From Diphasiastrum complanatum (lineage: Eukaryota; Streptophyta; Lycopodiopsida; Lycopodiales; Lycopodiaceae), in the NCBI GenBank assembly GCA_029204225.1, contig CM055097.1:39981106-40045105 (forward strand): DNA of 64,000 nucleotides. The letters run 5' to 3'. This document shows positions 18,704-31,059 of this stretch, piece by piece; the first letter of the stretch is position 1, and each line of letters opens with the position of its first letter. The translations under genes were made by a program, and so were the position numbers. A model generated the notes under the pieces. The model had not been told where the DNA came from, did not search any database, and worked only from the letters and a program-made list of their open reading frames with translations.

Positions 18704-18720
18704 TAGAAATCCTGCAAATC
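18704..18720 (-). promoter_or_regulatory. 3' splice site of the actin 5' leader intron
   Basis: On the minus strand the sequence reads TTTGCAG, then seven bases, then the actin ATG. Plant actin genes usually carry a leader intron ending about ten bases before the start codon, so this is most likely its acceptor. The matching donor and the promoter lie further upstream (higher coordinates) and I could not place them. Confidence 0.6.
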
Positions 18721-19180
18721 GCATGAATCATGTCACACGGCTGAAATGTTTTTAAGCTTTATAAGGGGGAGTTTGAAAAAGTATCATTATGCTAGAAAAT
18801 ATTACCGCGCGCTGTTTCATTAGAAAAAGCTTGTGTACTTGGAAACCCAGAATAGAATATAACTCCTTCCTAAAATATCAAAACTATCTGAACAAATTTT
18901 CTAGATTCAACAATCATTGCATCACAATATACAACATTTTGAAAAGCTCTTCAAAACCATGGGCTGATGCTCAATATATAATGCATTTACACCTTTAAGA
19001 AGCGAAGAGAAAATTACACCAATTTCAAGCTTTCAAGACTTCAAGTCAAATGCTGACGTTTCTGTATTGATATTAGATCTATAATATTAACCAAACATGA
19101 TAAAAACAACCTTGCAATAGTATTTGCTTTATGAAGTCCATCCACAAATTAATAGACCACCAACTCCATACTTGGCATCA
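18721..19180. other. Upstream flank of the actin gene
   Basis: Expected to hold the leader intron and possibly the leader exon. I could not identify a donor or TATA box with confidence. Confidence 0.35.
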
Positions 19181-19184
19181 AAGT

Positions 19185-19385
19185 TCCAAGTGCCATACCA
19201 CGGCACCTGGTACGGCACGGGTTCCATAGGTGCCGTACAGGTGCCGTGGAACTTCAGTTCATTCCACGGAACTCACGGCACCTGTTTTATTTTTTGTCAT
19301 TTTTGGTAAAAAGAATAAAAAAAAAAACAGGTGCCGTACCACGGCACGTGCCACCTGGACCCCACGGCACCTGTGCCGTGGGGTA
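19185..19385. repeat. Foldback element built from GTGCCGT / ACGGCAC words
   Basis: The 7-base word GTGCCGT and its complement occur about ten times in 200 bases in both orientations. The clearest inverted repeat has arms at 19275-19295 and 19317-19337. Each arm joins ACGGCACCTG (or its complement) to a T- or A-rich run. A second hairpin pairs CAGGTGCCGTG near 19237 with CACGGCACCTG near 19274. Non-coding. Confidence 0.7.
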
Positions 19386-19747
19386 CTTTGCTCGGCATCA
19401 ACCTTAGTGGTGCTACAACCATGTGTCATTCCAACCTCAAAGTGTAGCAGAACATGAGTGTTGGCTGCTCTAGAATGAAATTCTGAGCTCTTTCACTTCA
19501 ATTTTCTTGATTATGTCATATGCAAAATATCACACAGAGCAAGAAAAACAGAGACTAACAGGTGCCGTGGGGTACTTTGCTCGGCATCAACCTTAGTGGT
19601 GCTACAACCATGTGTCATTCCAACCTCAAAGTGTAGCAGAACATGAGTGTTGGCTGCTCTAGAATGAAATTCTGAGCTCTTTCACTTCAATTTTCTTGAT
19701 TATGTCATATGCAAAATATCACACAGAGCAAGAAAAACAGAGACTAA
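19371..19747. repeat. Tandem duplication, 189 bp, two copies
   Basis: The segment starting GTGCCGTGGGGTAC at 19373 repeats at 19562, and the segment end GAGACTAA repeats at 19551 and 19740. Both landmarks are offset by exactly 189 bases. By eye the copies are identical, so the duplication is recent. The unit begins inside the foldback element. Confidence 0.9.
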
Positions 19748-19789
19748 AAATAAAAGATCAATGATGATGATCTCCATAAGAATCATGCT

Positions 19790-20345
19790 AATCACAAGCT
19801 GAGCTACTATGATGAAAGCTAAGCTAATGCTAGATTGCTCTAAGAGAACTCTCAGACAATCAATTTCTAATGTAAGGATGCCCTAGGCCTATTTCTAGGT
19901 GACTAGGAAGTCCACTAGTTAGGGCTAGGAGCCAGATAAGACTGGCCATGCTTATCCTAATGCTAAGTCACTATTGACAAGACCCGATGATCTTATTCTA
20001 CTCGTAACAGAGACATAGGGCCCTAATCACAAATCTAGTGAAATATCAATAATCAGTGGATCTTTGGAGGCCCAATGCTAAATGTAGAGGCTACAAATTG
20101 CCTACAACAGAAAAACAAGCTAAGCTAAAGCTAGCCTATCCTAAGAACTAACCTCTAGCAATCAACCTATCATATGAGGTGACCCATTTATACCTGGCTA
20201 GGAGGTCAGGCTAGTTAGGGCTATTAGCTGAATAAGACTGGCAAAGCTTATCCAAATGCCAAGTCACCTGTAATAAGACTGTGTCCTTACCCTGCTAGTA
20301 ATAAGGCCCCAAGGGCTTAATCACATTGTCTATTGAAAAATAATA
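19790..20345. repeat. Old tandem repeat, two diverged copies of ~300 bp
   Basis: Shared ordered words between 19795-20035 and 20115-20335 include AAGCTAAGCTAA, TAGTTAGGGCTA, ATAAGACTGGC, GCCAAGTCAC or a variant, and a TAATCACA end. Non-coding. Confidence 0.7.
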
Positions 20346-20739
20346 GCAAATGGAGTTTTCGCGATGCAATGCCTGATATAGGGGCCATAACTCTGCCTGC
20401 TTCTCAGGAAGACGCTACCCCTGGTGCCGGTGTAGTTGAATACCGCAGTACTGCAAACTAGAGAACAATGTAAAGTGCTAAAATATCGAGACCGCAAAAC
20501 AAGAGCAAAACAGCAGTAACTACATATACCATCGCGGACACCTCCAAAAATGTATATGCTGAAGAAGCTACAATAGCAGGAAACATATCTATGGATCATG
20601 ATTCATTGGACCATGAACGCCACATGAAGGCATCAACTAAACCAAGGAATGCACATAGAACTCTGCTGCACAGGTCCCATGCCAACTAAACAGAACATTG
20701 CTACATACATCTCATGACATACCATGCCAACTAGATGGA

Positions 20740-23700
20740 GTTAGAAATCAGTTTTGACCTTATTCATTAGTATAAGCTCTAAATGTGATGATGTAATTAC
20801 TGTACAGTTTATTTGGTTTACTGTATATGGTTGTGATCGGGATGTGACCCATTAGGATATATTGATCGGGCACTGATCCCGTAGCCGGCTACTTGGGTTA
20901 GCCGAGTAGCCATACTGGTAAGAAAAAGTAGTTGTACAGAGTTATATACAATGTATGCTATACTTGGGGGCACGTCCCAAGTTTGTCGGTCGAATTTGCC
21001 ATATTAGGCCCAACCTTAGGTTGACAGGTGGTAGGCCAATTTTAGGACACCTGCCTTTTCATGCAGTTTGTGAATACTCTATATGTACAGTGTTTCTTTG
21101 TAATCTAATAACTTTTGTTGTGCCATCTATGAGAGCTTGTGAGGAGTGGCTATGGTGATTGTGTGATGTGATCTACATACTGCACTAGATTCTATCGGAA
21201 TTTCAACTTGGTATTAGAGCTACAGGGTGATGCAGGAATGCACGAGGGTGAAGCTATGGGATAGCATCTTTCACCAAGAGAAATAGCACTCATAGTGTCT
21301 CAGGAGAGAGGACTCCATACAAGGTATCGGCAGTCCGGATGGCAAGAGACAGCAAAGTTCCTTCGATCGGAGATTCGGGGAAGATCAGAACGATCGTCGT
21401 AGGTGGATTCCGAGGAGAATTCACAGAAAATTACTCATAAACGGCTTCAAATGATTTTTACGGAAAGCTGGCCAGAAATCTGTCAATGGTTCATCAATTG
21501 CTGAGCGGAGCGGATCAAAAGGTAGAGCAGGGCAATAGCATCAAGCAGTAGCATCTCAGGGCTGAGAGGATTTTGAAATCCATTTATAGTGTGAAGAGAA
21601 AGAAGCAGTTCGGGGAACTAGCTACGGTGGTCTAGTTTTCGAAAAAATCGAAAAACCACGGATCTTTCTCTACAGTTGACAGAATTGGGCACTGTAAATT
21701 GCTACCCAGGAAGGTTCTATTGAGGCCAAGCTAATCCTAGAAGGATGGAGTCAGCCATGAAGCATGTCGAGAGCAATTGCCTTTCTCTCCGGCTAAGGAA
21801 GGAAAAAGCCCGTTGGGGTTTATAGTCTGAAAACCGAAGAGTTATCTCAATAGGAAACCTTTTGTGGACCTATGACTAGTTGAAGATGGGCGTTTTGGGA
21901 GGGCGACCTTAGTCAAGTGGAGTGCTGCAAGATCAATCCCAAAACAAGTCTGAGAGACGCTCAAAAAAATTGCATTTCTTGACAGCTAGGATTTCTATTG
22001 ATAAGGTCATGGATCTTTCTTCATTGTCGGTGTTTTTCAGATTGGTGAAATCATAGTGAAGGTTGCACTGGCAGGGCGAAATGGCTTGGAGATGGTCGTG
22101 GATGGCTGCAGCCTGTAGAATGAGTTGATTCAGATTGTTTGCAGAGGGCTGCCATAGCTAGCCAAGCAAGGAAGCTTGAAAGAGAGAAAGCATGAAGGAG
22201 GAGGTCGCGGGACTTCGCGCGCGCCCAACCGGAAGGGGGCCGTAGCGTTTCGAAGGAGCTAGCGGTCGATGGAGCATGGATCAGTGCACAAATGGAGTGA
22301 GCATCGTCTAAGGCTCTATGTGGATCAATGGTGGAGAGCAACTTGATGTGGACCATCAGATTGAGGATAACCATTGGATGGGCTTGAAAGAGGCCCATGA
22401 AGGGTGAAGGGTAAAAGTGGTTTTCCCTTCATTAAAAATTTTCAATGTGAAATTCATTGAAGGGACCCGAAGTCCAAAGTGGACTTCACTTCATTAAGAA
22501 ACTTCAATTTGAAGTTACAGTTCAAATTTGCAAGGCATTTTGGAAATGGACCTATCTTTAGATAGAGGGCACCTTTTTTGGCCATCCTTGGGCCAAAATG
22601 GCCCCTAAAACTGGTTGCTTTGAGCTAGTGGATAGAGCAACATCACAAAGCAGGGAAAAAGGTGTTTCGGGGATTTTTCATCACCATTTCATCGAGCGGA
22701 GTGCAGGTGACCTAGCGATGGGCTACATTCACCATTTGGGTACCGTAGGGCCAAATTCAGGGCAATTTTTGGCTGGTGAAACCTGCTACAGGGCGGTACA
22801 ATGAGGCATAATCACTTCTAATGCATTATTACTTACTCTTGACAGGGTAACAAGGTGTTTGGAAGCGGTAAATGCAATATGGGGCGAATGGTAGCGGAAT
22901 TGTGTGGAGAAAGCTAGTAATGGCGACAGAAGTGCAATTTGGTGGCATGACTACTCATCATTGGCGACAATTTTGAGAGGGCAAGCAATCACAGGTGAGA
23001 GGTAGGCATGGTATGCCGATTACAGGTGAAATTCTTGTGATCAAGTGCAACTCTTGGGGTTCGAACCAACCAATGTCAAGTGGCAGTTTGGGAGAACGCT
23101 CTCACAGGTATGATCGGTAGTGGCATTGTCGAGTCGAGTGATAGCTGCATTGACACACGCATCTGTAGCTTGGAAATTTCTCGTTTGGAGGGAAATATGG
23201 GCTAGCTTGGAGGTACACACATTTTTGGCAGTCACAGGTGATGGAAGTGCGAGGTGGTGCCAGTTGGAAGCCATTGGGCAAGATAGCGGACTTGCATTGG
23301 ATGAGCTGTGTGTGGGACACATGGAGGATGAAGAACGGGTCAATAATCACACTTTGGAGACTCTTGAAGAGTGGTGAGTGTCATGATTTTGCAGTTTTGT
23401 AGTAGGTAAGTCAATTTTGATCAAGCCATTTTAGTTGTGGAGCAATGTATCAGGTTTGTCATCGATGAGATACACTTCAACTGCCTATTCTAGGTAAGTC
23501 AAGTCAATTTGTCGTATCAGTATTGCATCAGGGATGCAGATTCCAGTGATGACAGGGTGCAAATCGTTTGGTTTGGGCCATGGAAGATCTCACAGGTTCA
23601 CTTGGAGAGATATTGGCATGCACAGTCATGTGAGGGGACTTGATGGTGGCTTTGGAGTTCACATCTCAGTGCATTCTCAGGGAGTGGTTTGGAACCATTC

Positions 23701-26553
23701 ACAGGATCAGCTTGGAGCTAGCTTGGGGGAATACAGGTGGGCACTACAGGGTAGATGCTCAGATCTTTGTGATCAGAAATGGTGAACTCCTGCAACTTTG
23801 CCGCGATGCGGAGCGAAGCGACACGAAGCGAAGATGGCATTGGGATATCTGATAGGGATGGACTGCAGGATGATTCATCAAGGGGCAGCTATTTCATATT
23901 GCACTTGAGCCATTGGCATGGACAGGACTTACAGAGAGTTGATGGAGATCGCACAAAAACACTATGATGGGTTTTTTGCTAGCGATCTACTAGAGGGGAC
24001 ACTGATGGCGAGGACTTCATGGCGTGCTCGTTTGGGAATACAGGATAGCAAGGGACCAGTTTTGGACATTGGCATCGATGGGGAGACATCTATCATCACG
24101 GGCGTGGATAAGCTATCTATAGCTTTCATGCATTTGGCTGTATTTGCAGGAGTCTAGGCTTGGCACAGGTGTTAGAATTCCATGGTGCAGATTCTCAGGT
24201 GGTGAAATCATGGGGAAGCCTAGAGGAAGTCACTCAGAGCCATATACCTTAGTACGATCAGGGAGACAGTGGTCTCGGGATCCCGTGAGTAGCGACTCAG
24301 GGACAGGCTTGTATTGGCATGGTGTCGGGCGGCACATAGCTAGGGAGAGCGAGCAGATGCTAGGAGCCAGGTGGAGCAGGTGATGCTTTGGAGTTCAACT
24401 TGTCTAGCAAGATGGTGACCAGGATGGGAGACATCATGTGAGCATAGTATGTGGATGACGAGTCCATTGGGGTGGCACTCAGGGAGATGCTACAGTTGCT
24501 CAAGTATGATATGTCATTTGATGTATGGATGATGATCTTCAGCTAGTGCATCAGGTGGTGACCTAGGGACGGGTCATGCCTACTTGGAGGTAGGTGGCAT
24601 GGAGTGTACCTGGGGTGGTACATATCCTGAGGGCATGGAGTGCATTACGAGGTGATGTGGATCCAGCATGCCCATGGTTGTGAGCCAGCAGGGATGGAGA
24701 TGGTTGCTCAGGGAGTGACAGCTGATACTTTGGCGAGTGATTAGGTGAGCTGCATGGTTATATGCACTGTAGTCTCCAGGTTGGCGTCACATGTTGTGTC
24801 TATTCATCACTATTTGGTAAGCACGATGTAGTTATTTGGTTAGATCCAGTTGGAGTCTAGTTGCGCTACAAGTGGACAGATTCTTGGGGAGCTATCAGTG
24901 AGTAATGGATACTTAGTAATCAGATGGTACAGGGTACAAGGTTCTGAGCTATCCTACCTTATATGTTATGGATCGTGGGTGAGTTGTTCATCATGATAGT
25001 GGATCTAGTTTGCATTTGCTTTGGTTTGGATTGACATGATGGATGTGTTGGTGAGATAGGCTCCTTGGTGGGAGGCCTATAGACTGGTCAAATCAGAGTT
25101 GGCAACATCAAACATGGGAAATTGAGCCTACATGAGATGTAGGAGAGGCAAATCAACATCAGTATCTCTGGGAGATGGGCGAGCTACTCAGGTATAGCCT
25201 ATGGTGAGTTTTGCGTACATTCATTCATTGAGTCCTTGGTAGACTCTTGTGCTTGGAGCATGGGGAATGAATGGGGATCAGCTTTCAGGACTTATTGGAC
25301 AGTTGGATATGCTTGGACGTGAGGGCATCTTGTTACAGGTGCAGGCCATGGTTGAGGACCTGATTTAGAGACTAGTGGTGTAGCAGTAGATCTACAGGTG
25401 GCACAGGTGTTGGTACGATAGAATACCACTTATGGGTAGGCCTTGGTCATGTATTTGACGCTTTATCATTCGTGTTGGTTTGCATGAGTGTGTGTGGGCT
25501 TGCATGTTACCTTCTCACGGGAGTATAGATCTGAGTCGGAGTTGTATGTGGTTGTGCATTTGCTACGTTAGAAACAAAGTAATCATTTGATGCTCTTTGA
25601 CTTGTCATTATGTCTACTAGTTGTTTATCCGGTGAGGGTATAGTCTTATGGTGGCAGACTGCAGTAAGATTTCCTCAGGTTGAGCCTCAGTCGCTCATTT
25701 ATGTCATCTTTACAGGTCTGTGCTTGTAAGCGTCTAATAGGATGTCAACCTAATTAGATGGAGGATGTAAGTCTCATGGTGGCAGTGAAATTTCCTCAGT
25801 TTGAGCCATGTCGCTCATGTGGTCCACTTGTGTTCAAGTCGGATTGGGGACGAGTCAGTTGGTCGAGAGTATGGTAGACTCTCTATATGAGCATTGTGTT
25901 TGCATGATACTGGTGGTTTGTTGGTGTGCTTAAGTGTGAGTCAAACCTGGTGGTTTGTTGGTGTGCTTGAGTGTGAGTCAAGTACAGAGTAGCAGGACAT
26001 GCATAACATCTTTTGGACACACAAGACGTTGCTACAAATAATTGTTTTTCACTCTTATCACATTTGAGCTTAAGGGAGAGAGTTAGAAATCCGTTTTGAC
26101 CTGATTCATTAGTATAAGCTCTAAATGTGATGATGTGATTATTGTACAGTTTATTTGATTTACTATATATGGTTGTGATCGGGACGTGACCCATTAGGAT
26201 ATATTGATCAGGCAATGATCCCGTAGCCGGCTACTTGGGTTAGCCGAGTAACCATACTGGTAGGAAAAATTAGCCTGTACAGAGTTATATACAGTGTATG
26301 CTATACTTGGGGGCATGTCCCAAGTTTGTCGGTCGAATTTGGCCATATTGGGCCCGACCTTAGTTTGACAGGTGGTAGGCCAATTTTAGGACACCTGCCT
26401 TTTCATGCAGTTTGTGAATACTCTTTATGTACAATGTTTCTTTGTAATCTAATAACTTTTAATGTGCCATCTATGAGAGCTTGTGAGGAGTGGCTATGGT
26501 GATTGTGTGATGTGATCTGCATACTGCACTAGATTCTATTGGAATTTCAATTG
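20740..26553. mobile_element. Non-autonomous LTR retrotransposon (LARD type), 5.8 kb
   Basis: Two direct LTRs of about 470 bases, 20740-21208 and 26082-26553, differ by only a scatter of substitutions. A primer-binding site (TGGTATTAGAGC, 21209-21220, matching initiator tRNA-Met) follows the left LTR. A polypurine stretch (AAGGGAGAGAG) precedes the right one. The flanks share ATGGA (20735-20739 and 26554-26558), a plausible 5 bp target-site duplication, although the LTR ends are not a clean TG...CA. In 4.87 kb of interior I find no gag, protease, integrase or reverse transcriptase motif, and the longest frame is 115 codons. Confidence 0.85.
25908..25982. repeat. Short tandem repeat inside the LARD interior
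   Basis: A unit of about 38 bases starting CTGGTGGTTTGTTGG occurs twice in a row, with one difference near the middle. Confidence 0.85.
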
Positions 26554-26559
26554 ATGGAC

Positions 26560-27840
26560 CATGAGTAAAACTTAAGCTAGAAAGAGACAGTACTATATTT
26601 TCAGAAACACTCATGGAGATGGAGTCATGCAAACTTGATAAACCATGCCTGCCATCTAGGTGGCAGATGGTAGCACCCAGAATATTATACCGATGCCACA
26701 AATAGTGACTCCCGAATAGAAGGCCATGCCCAAGCAACCATGCCAGCCCTCCACACTGAACCATTGTAAAATTGATCCCTCAATGCAAAAGGATCCATAA
26801 TATCCATTTTCATATGACAAAAATGTTTGAAACTTTTGGAACACTGGGCACTGGTGTACAACAATTATCAGAGGAACAGAAGCCTCTTCCTCATCCGAAA
26901 GAGTTTTCACTAATGTGACCTCTCACAGCCACCATACAAGATAGCAAGAGCCCTCCGTAAAAGAGATGACGTGTCAACTCTCTTTCATCAATTATGTTGT
27001 GTATCAGCTGGGAGCACGTCGAACACTGCCTGTAGCAGGCCTCGCTGCTCCCACGGCTTGGGCCTGCTACAAGCCCATATTAAGTCTGCTTTCAGTTGAT
27101 ATGTAGTACATATGACCACAGTAGACATATGACCACAGTAGATATGCTTATACTACACTAGCTTGTTTTGATAGCTTATGTATAAGCTTAAAACAACATC
27201 AAGACTGATGCCCAATAATTGGTGAAAAGTTGTACTAGGGCAATACATGCCTCATCCTTATTTAATAAATCATGTAGCCTTGACCATGAGGCATGATCTA
27301 GTAATCGCATATGGCTCAAGTGAACAACCTCATCTACCAGCCCTAGATACATATTGATTCTCAGCTATGCAAGAGTCAACAGAACTTAAATGACCCTTTT
27401 CCTCGTTTGCAGATGCATGTGTTCGATGACCCTCAGTATGAACTTCATCTGCACATTTTTTATGTAGCTTCATTGATTACATTTGTTGTGTATCATGTGA
27501 CTATAGGAAGTAATGTAAAAGGATTCATATTCTTCTCATGAAACATTTCATATGAAACTATCCAATGCTTATCAGAGAAAATTAACATATTACGAAATGG
27601 AAAGCAAATCTCTCCTTGTGAAAAGGGCATGGAAGACACGTTGAGCATGCCATTAAGGGCTATTTCATTTAGGCAAGGGGATGAGATTCTTGGAAATTCT
27701 TCCTATGAGATTTCTATCTTTGATGAAACCAAAGGTAATGTGGACTTGCTGTAAATACATGTACATGCTTGTAAATAAGTTAGTCTGCAGAAATCCGACA
27801 GTCCAGGGTCTAGGCAGAAGCTATAATCACAGCAGCATAC
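26560..27840. other. No recognised gene
   Basis: Only short frames. A 19 base unit (CATATGACCACAGTAGA plus two) is repeated in tandem at about 27107-27143. Confidence 0.4.
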
Positions 27841-27842
27841 AT

Positions 27843-28625
27843 TCAAAATCGAAGTACAACCAAGGTGTTGGTGGACAAAACACTTGATGAAGTTTGGAAA
27901 GTTTCTAAACAATCAATTAAAAATCTCAGATTTTTTAATTGTATTGTCTTTGCACAAGTTCCTAAAGAACTTAGAACAATGTTAGATGATTCTAGCACTA
28001 AGTCAATTTTTGTAGGATATGCTTCTGGATACAAAGCTTATGAGCTTTATAATCCATTAATAAGGAAAAATTTTACCAGTAGAGATGCTATATTTCTTGA
28101 AAATTAGTTTTATGATCTGAAGGATTTGTCAAAAGTGAGTGAAGACACTTTAGATACTTCAGATTTACAGGATGCTAAATTATGGTCCTTCAACTCTACA
28201 GTTGTCAATGATCCAGAAGAAGATGATGTACAAAAACCGTGGCAGGAGCATGTATCTCCTAGAAGATCGAATCATCAAAGGTTTCCACCAAGGAGATTTA
28301 TTGATGAAGCCTAATTGCAATCTTGCGGAGGAGCTAGCCACTATAAAAGAAGCAATATCTGGTTCAAATGCAAAGCATTGGAAATCAGCAATGGATAAAG
28401 AGTATCAATCTCTTATCAAGAATCAAACGTGGACTATCACAAATCAGCCGCCTAGTGAAAATAATGTAGGGTGCAAATGGATTTTTAGAATTAAATACAA
28501 AGCTGATGAAAAGATTGATAGATAGCAAGCTTGTTTGGTTGCCAAGGATTTTTCTCAGATTCCTAACATTGGTTTTAGAGAGACCTTTCATCCTGTCGTC
28601 AAGCTTACCTCCACCAGACTTTGAA
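27843..28625 (+). pseudogene. Ty1/copia integrase C-terminus to reverse transcriptase N-terminus
   Basis: In order: FNCIVFAQVPKELR, KSIFVGYASGYKAYELY (the conserved C-terminal integrase segment), an acidic linker, then HWKSAMDKEYQSLIKNQTW, VGCKWIFRIKYKADE and ETFHPVVKL. Frameshifts and stops interrupt it, and it breaks off before the catalytic YVDD. Confidence 0.88.
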
Positions 28626-29940
28626 ATTTAAAAGGGGGTCAAAAGGGTGCAACCTTTGAATTGACCAATTGCCCCACTAAGTCATGGTTAGTTGAACCAA
28701 TTGTCTAGGAACTAGGGGTTACAAGGGTTAGGCAAGTAGTGGAGTGAGGATAAAAGAGAGGGACTCATAGGGAATGGGGGCATCAATTCTGGTATGCATT
28801 ATGTTTGTCTTATTGCTCGCATTGCCTCTTGGATCTATGCTCACCTCGCACAAAGTTTTTTGTGAGATCACAAGTTCACAATTGCAAAGAGAGGAGATGC
28901 TAGATACGTTGAAGAACCTTTGAGAGGGGCAAGAAGCTGACCAGCTTTCGGTTGCTAAGTAGTACACTATTGTACAAGTAGACTTAACATTTTGTGCACG
29001 ATCTAATGATCAAAATCCACCTTTGATTGTTAGTCGCAAATACCAAGAATCTATGAAAAAGTGAATCTAATTGCACGCTCTAAAGCGTGCTCCTGCACAA
29101 GGATTAGCGTTTCTTCTATGGATTTCTATACCAAATTACGAAGATTGTGTATTTAATTCTGCTTTGAAACATGTATGTTAAAAATCTTGCATAAATCAAC
29201 TCCTAGTAGATAAATGTGTATCAGCTTTCCAGTCCAAAAATTAAATTAGGGCATTTGAAGTGATCACATGATGTAATTTTAAGAAATTTAAATATGTTAG
29301 AATTCATGGTAGAAACAAGATATGAGCTTAACTATTTTAGCAACTTGCACATTGTACCTTCATGTGACAAAGAAGTTATATCAATTAGTCACTTGGCCCA
29401 TTCTTAATCTAAGAAAAGACGACCACTATAAGAGAGCACAAGACATCAGAAAAATCACATGTCTAATTGTTACAGACTCTTCAAGGTTGTATACAAGGCC
29501 CCAAAAGTTAAAATCTCTGTTCTTGAAAATCTTAGTTCTCAGGCTCCGCCTATTTTTTAGCTGCCAAGATGGTGAAGACATTTGGATTGTTATCCATTTG
29601 TCATTGGACCTTTTAAAGTAAAGTTCTGAGCAGAGACATTTTTCTTGACCGACTTAATAGACTACCAAAATGATGTGTAGAGGAAAAAGAGTCCCTAGAT
29701 GGTAAAAGACTGACAGCAAAGACACCTTGTTTTCTCATTGCCACGTTTTGGTTGCCAGACAAGATTAAAACCAAGCAGAATCCTTCGCAACATGAAATGG
29801 CATAATCTTCGAGATATAACATGAAAATAAGGAGAAAGTGCAAACTCGACACTCGACACTGAGCATTGGGAAATAATTGTCAATAACCATGCCTCAAATA
29901 GTAAGCATATGACAAGAAACTGGCAAGGGGCAGCAGATCT
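28626..29940. other. No recognised gene
   Basis: Short frames only; no domain, LTR pair or RNA gene seen. Confidence 0.4.
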
Positions 29941-29944
29941 ACAA

Positions 29945-30590
29945 TAGCTTATCACACAAAACAAAAAGGCAACAAAATTGTTTTGCAACAATACACAGCT
30001 ATCTGAGAAGCTTATGCAAGCTCGCATGATCATAATACATGAGAAAACTCGAACATAGAGGTATTTCCGGTGGTCCCTAGACATTATGTCACAAAACTCG
30101 AGATACGATTTGCCAATAGGAGAACGAAAATGAGCAGAAAACAGATTTCAAAAAAACCAAATATATTTGATAATCGTGAGAACCAGCATCTTTTCAAAAG
30201 CGAGCAGACATTCCTCTCAACAAAAGGAAGATGCTGATAGCATCATAATGGAATGCAGATCTGCGAAGGGAAATCACTCAAAACAACAAAGCGACAACGA
30301 GATTGCTTTCAACAGTATACACATGTCTGCAAAGCCTACGCGCGCTTTAAAAGCTTGTGCAAGTTTGCAAGATGGTAATTCATGATAAAACCTCGAAGAT
30401 CGATTCATTTCCACCAAACGAGAAAAGATTTTCCACTAAGAGATCCAAAATGAGCAGAAAACAAATTTCAAAAAACAGTGCATATTACATATTTATGAGA
30501 ACCAGCATCGTTTCAAAAATGAGCACACATTCCTGCCAGCAAAAGGAAGAAAATGCTGATCACATCATTATGCAGTACAATTAACACTGA
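29945..30590. repeat. Diverged tandem duplication of ~320 bp
   Basis: Ordered matches repeat at an offset of about 320 bases. ATGAGCAGAAAACA lies near 30130 and 30450, GAGAACCAGCATC near 30177 and 30497, and CAAAAGGAAGA near 30220 and 30540. The downstream copy runs into the end of a possible small gene. Confidence 0.75.
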
Positions 30591-30867
30591 ATCGGATTTC
30601 CATGACAAGTAGCAGCATACCAGTCGAAAAGAGAGGAGCTACCAAGCAAAGGTGCAAAGGCAATGCGGACCAGAAACAGGATCGAAAACCTTCCAACGAA
30701 AGCAAAGCGCAAGTAAGTAAGGCTAGGATTTGGAAGGCGCTTAAGCAAATCGCGATCCAATTCTTGCCTTCTTCTCTAACAACACCGACGAAGACGAAGA
30801 CGAGGATCGCTAACAATGACAATAAAATAGCAGGGAGTCTTCGAAGAGGCTTGATGGCACGATACAT
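30568..30867 (-). CDS. Hypothetical small membrane protein, 99 residues
   Basis: An open frame from the ATG at 30867 to a stop at 30568. It predicts three hydrophobic spans: LPAILLSLLAILVFVFVGVV (about residues 11-30), a second around ICLSAFQILALLTCALL, and a third around LHLCLVAPLFSTGMLLLV. Composition is even rather than low-complexity. A TATA-like TTATAAAT lies about 180 bases upstream on the same strand. The open frame extends another 64 codons upstream without an ATG, so the gene might start earlier through an unseen exon. I recognise no family. It could also be a chance open frame. Confidence 0.35.
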   Translation of the reverse strand: MYRAIKPLRRLPAILLSLLAILVFVFVGVVREEGKNWIAICLSAFQILALLTCALLSLEGFRSCFWSALPLHLCLVAPLFSTGMLLLVMEIRFSVNCTA

Positions 30868-31041
30868 TCTGCGCTCAGCCACTTGGATTTGTGCCAAGTG
30901 GCATGATGGCCACTTGGGCTCTTTTGAATCGTCTATCGAAAACACGTGGCCAGATCTGAACGTGTAATCGAATGCAACGGTGGCGCCATTTAAATCGTAG
31001 CGTGCCAGCAAGATACGAGGGTCGGCAATGCCAGGCTGTTG

Positions 31042-31050
31042 ATTTATAAG
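31042..31050 (-). promoter_or_regulatory. TATA-like box upstream of the 99-residue frame
   Basis: The minus strand reads CTTATAAATC. If used, transcription would begin near 31010 and leave a leader of about 140 bases before the ATG at 30867. Confidence 0.3.
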
Positions 31051-31059
31051 CCCACTCAC

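Noticed and set aside
23050-23070. GGTTCGAACC, a perfect B-box-like word
   Set aside because: It is a palindrome and no A box lies at tRNA spacing on either strand.
22051-24383. Several 80-115 codon frames in the interior of the LARD element
   Set aside because: None resembles gag, pol or a known plant gene. They overlap each other on both strands.
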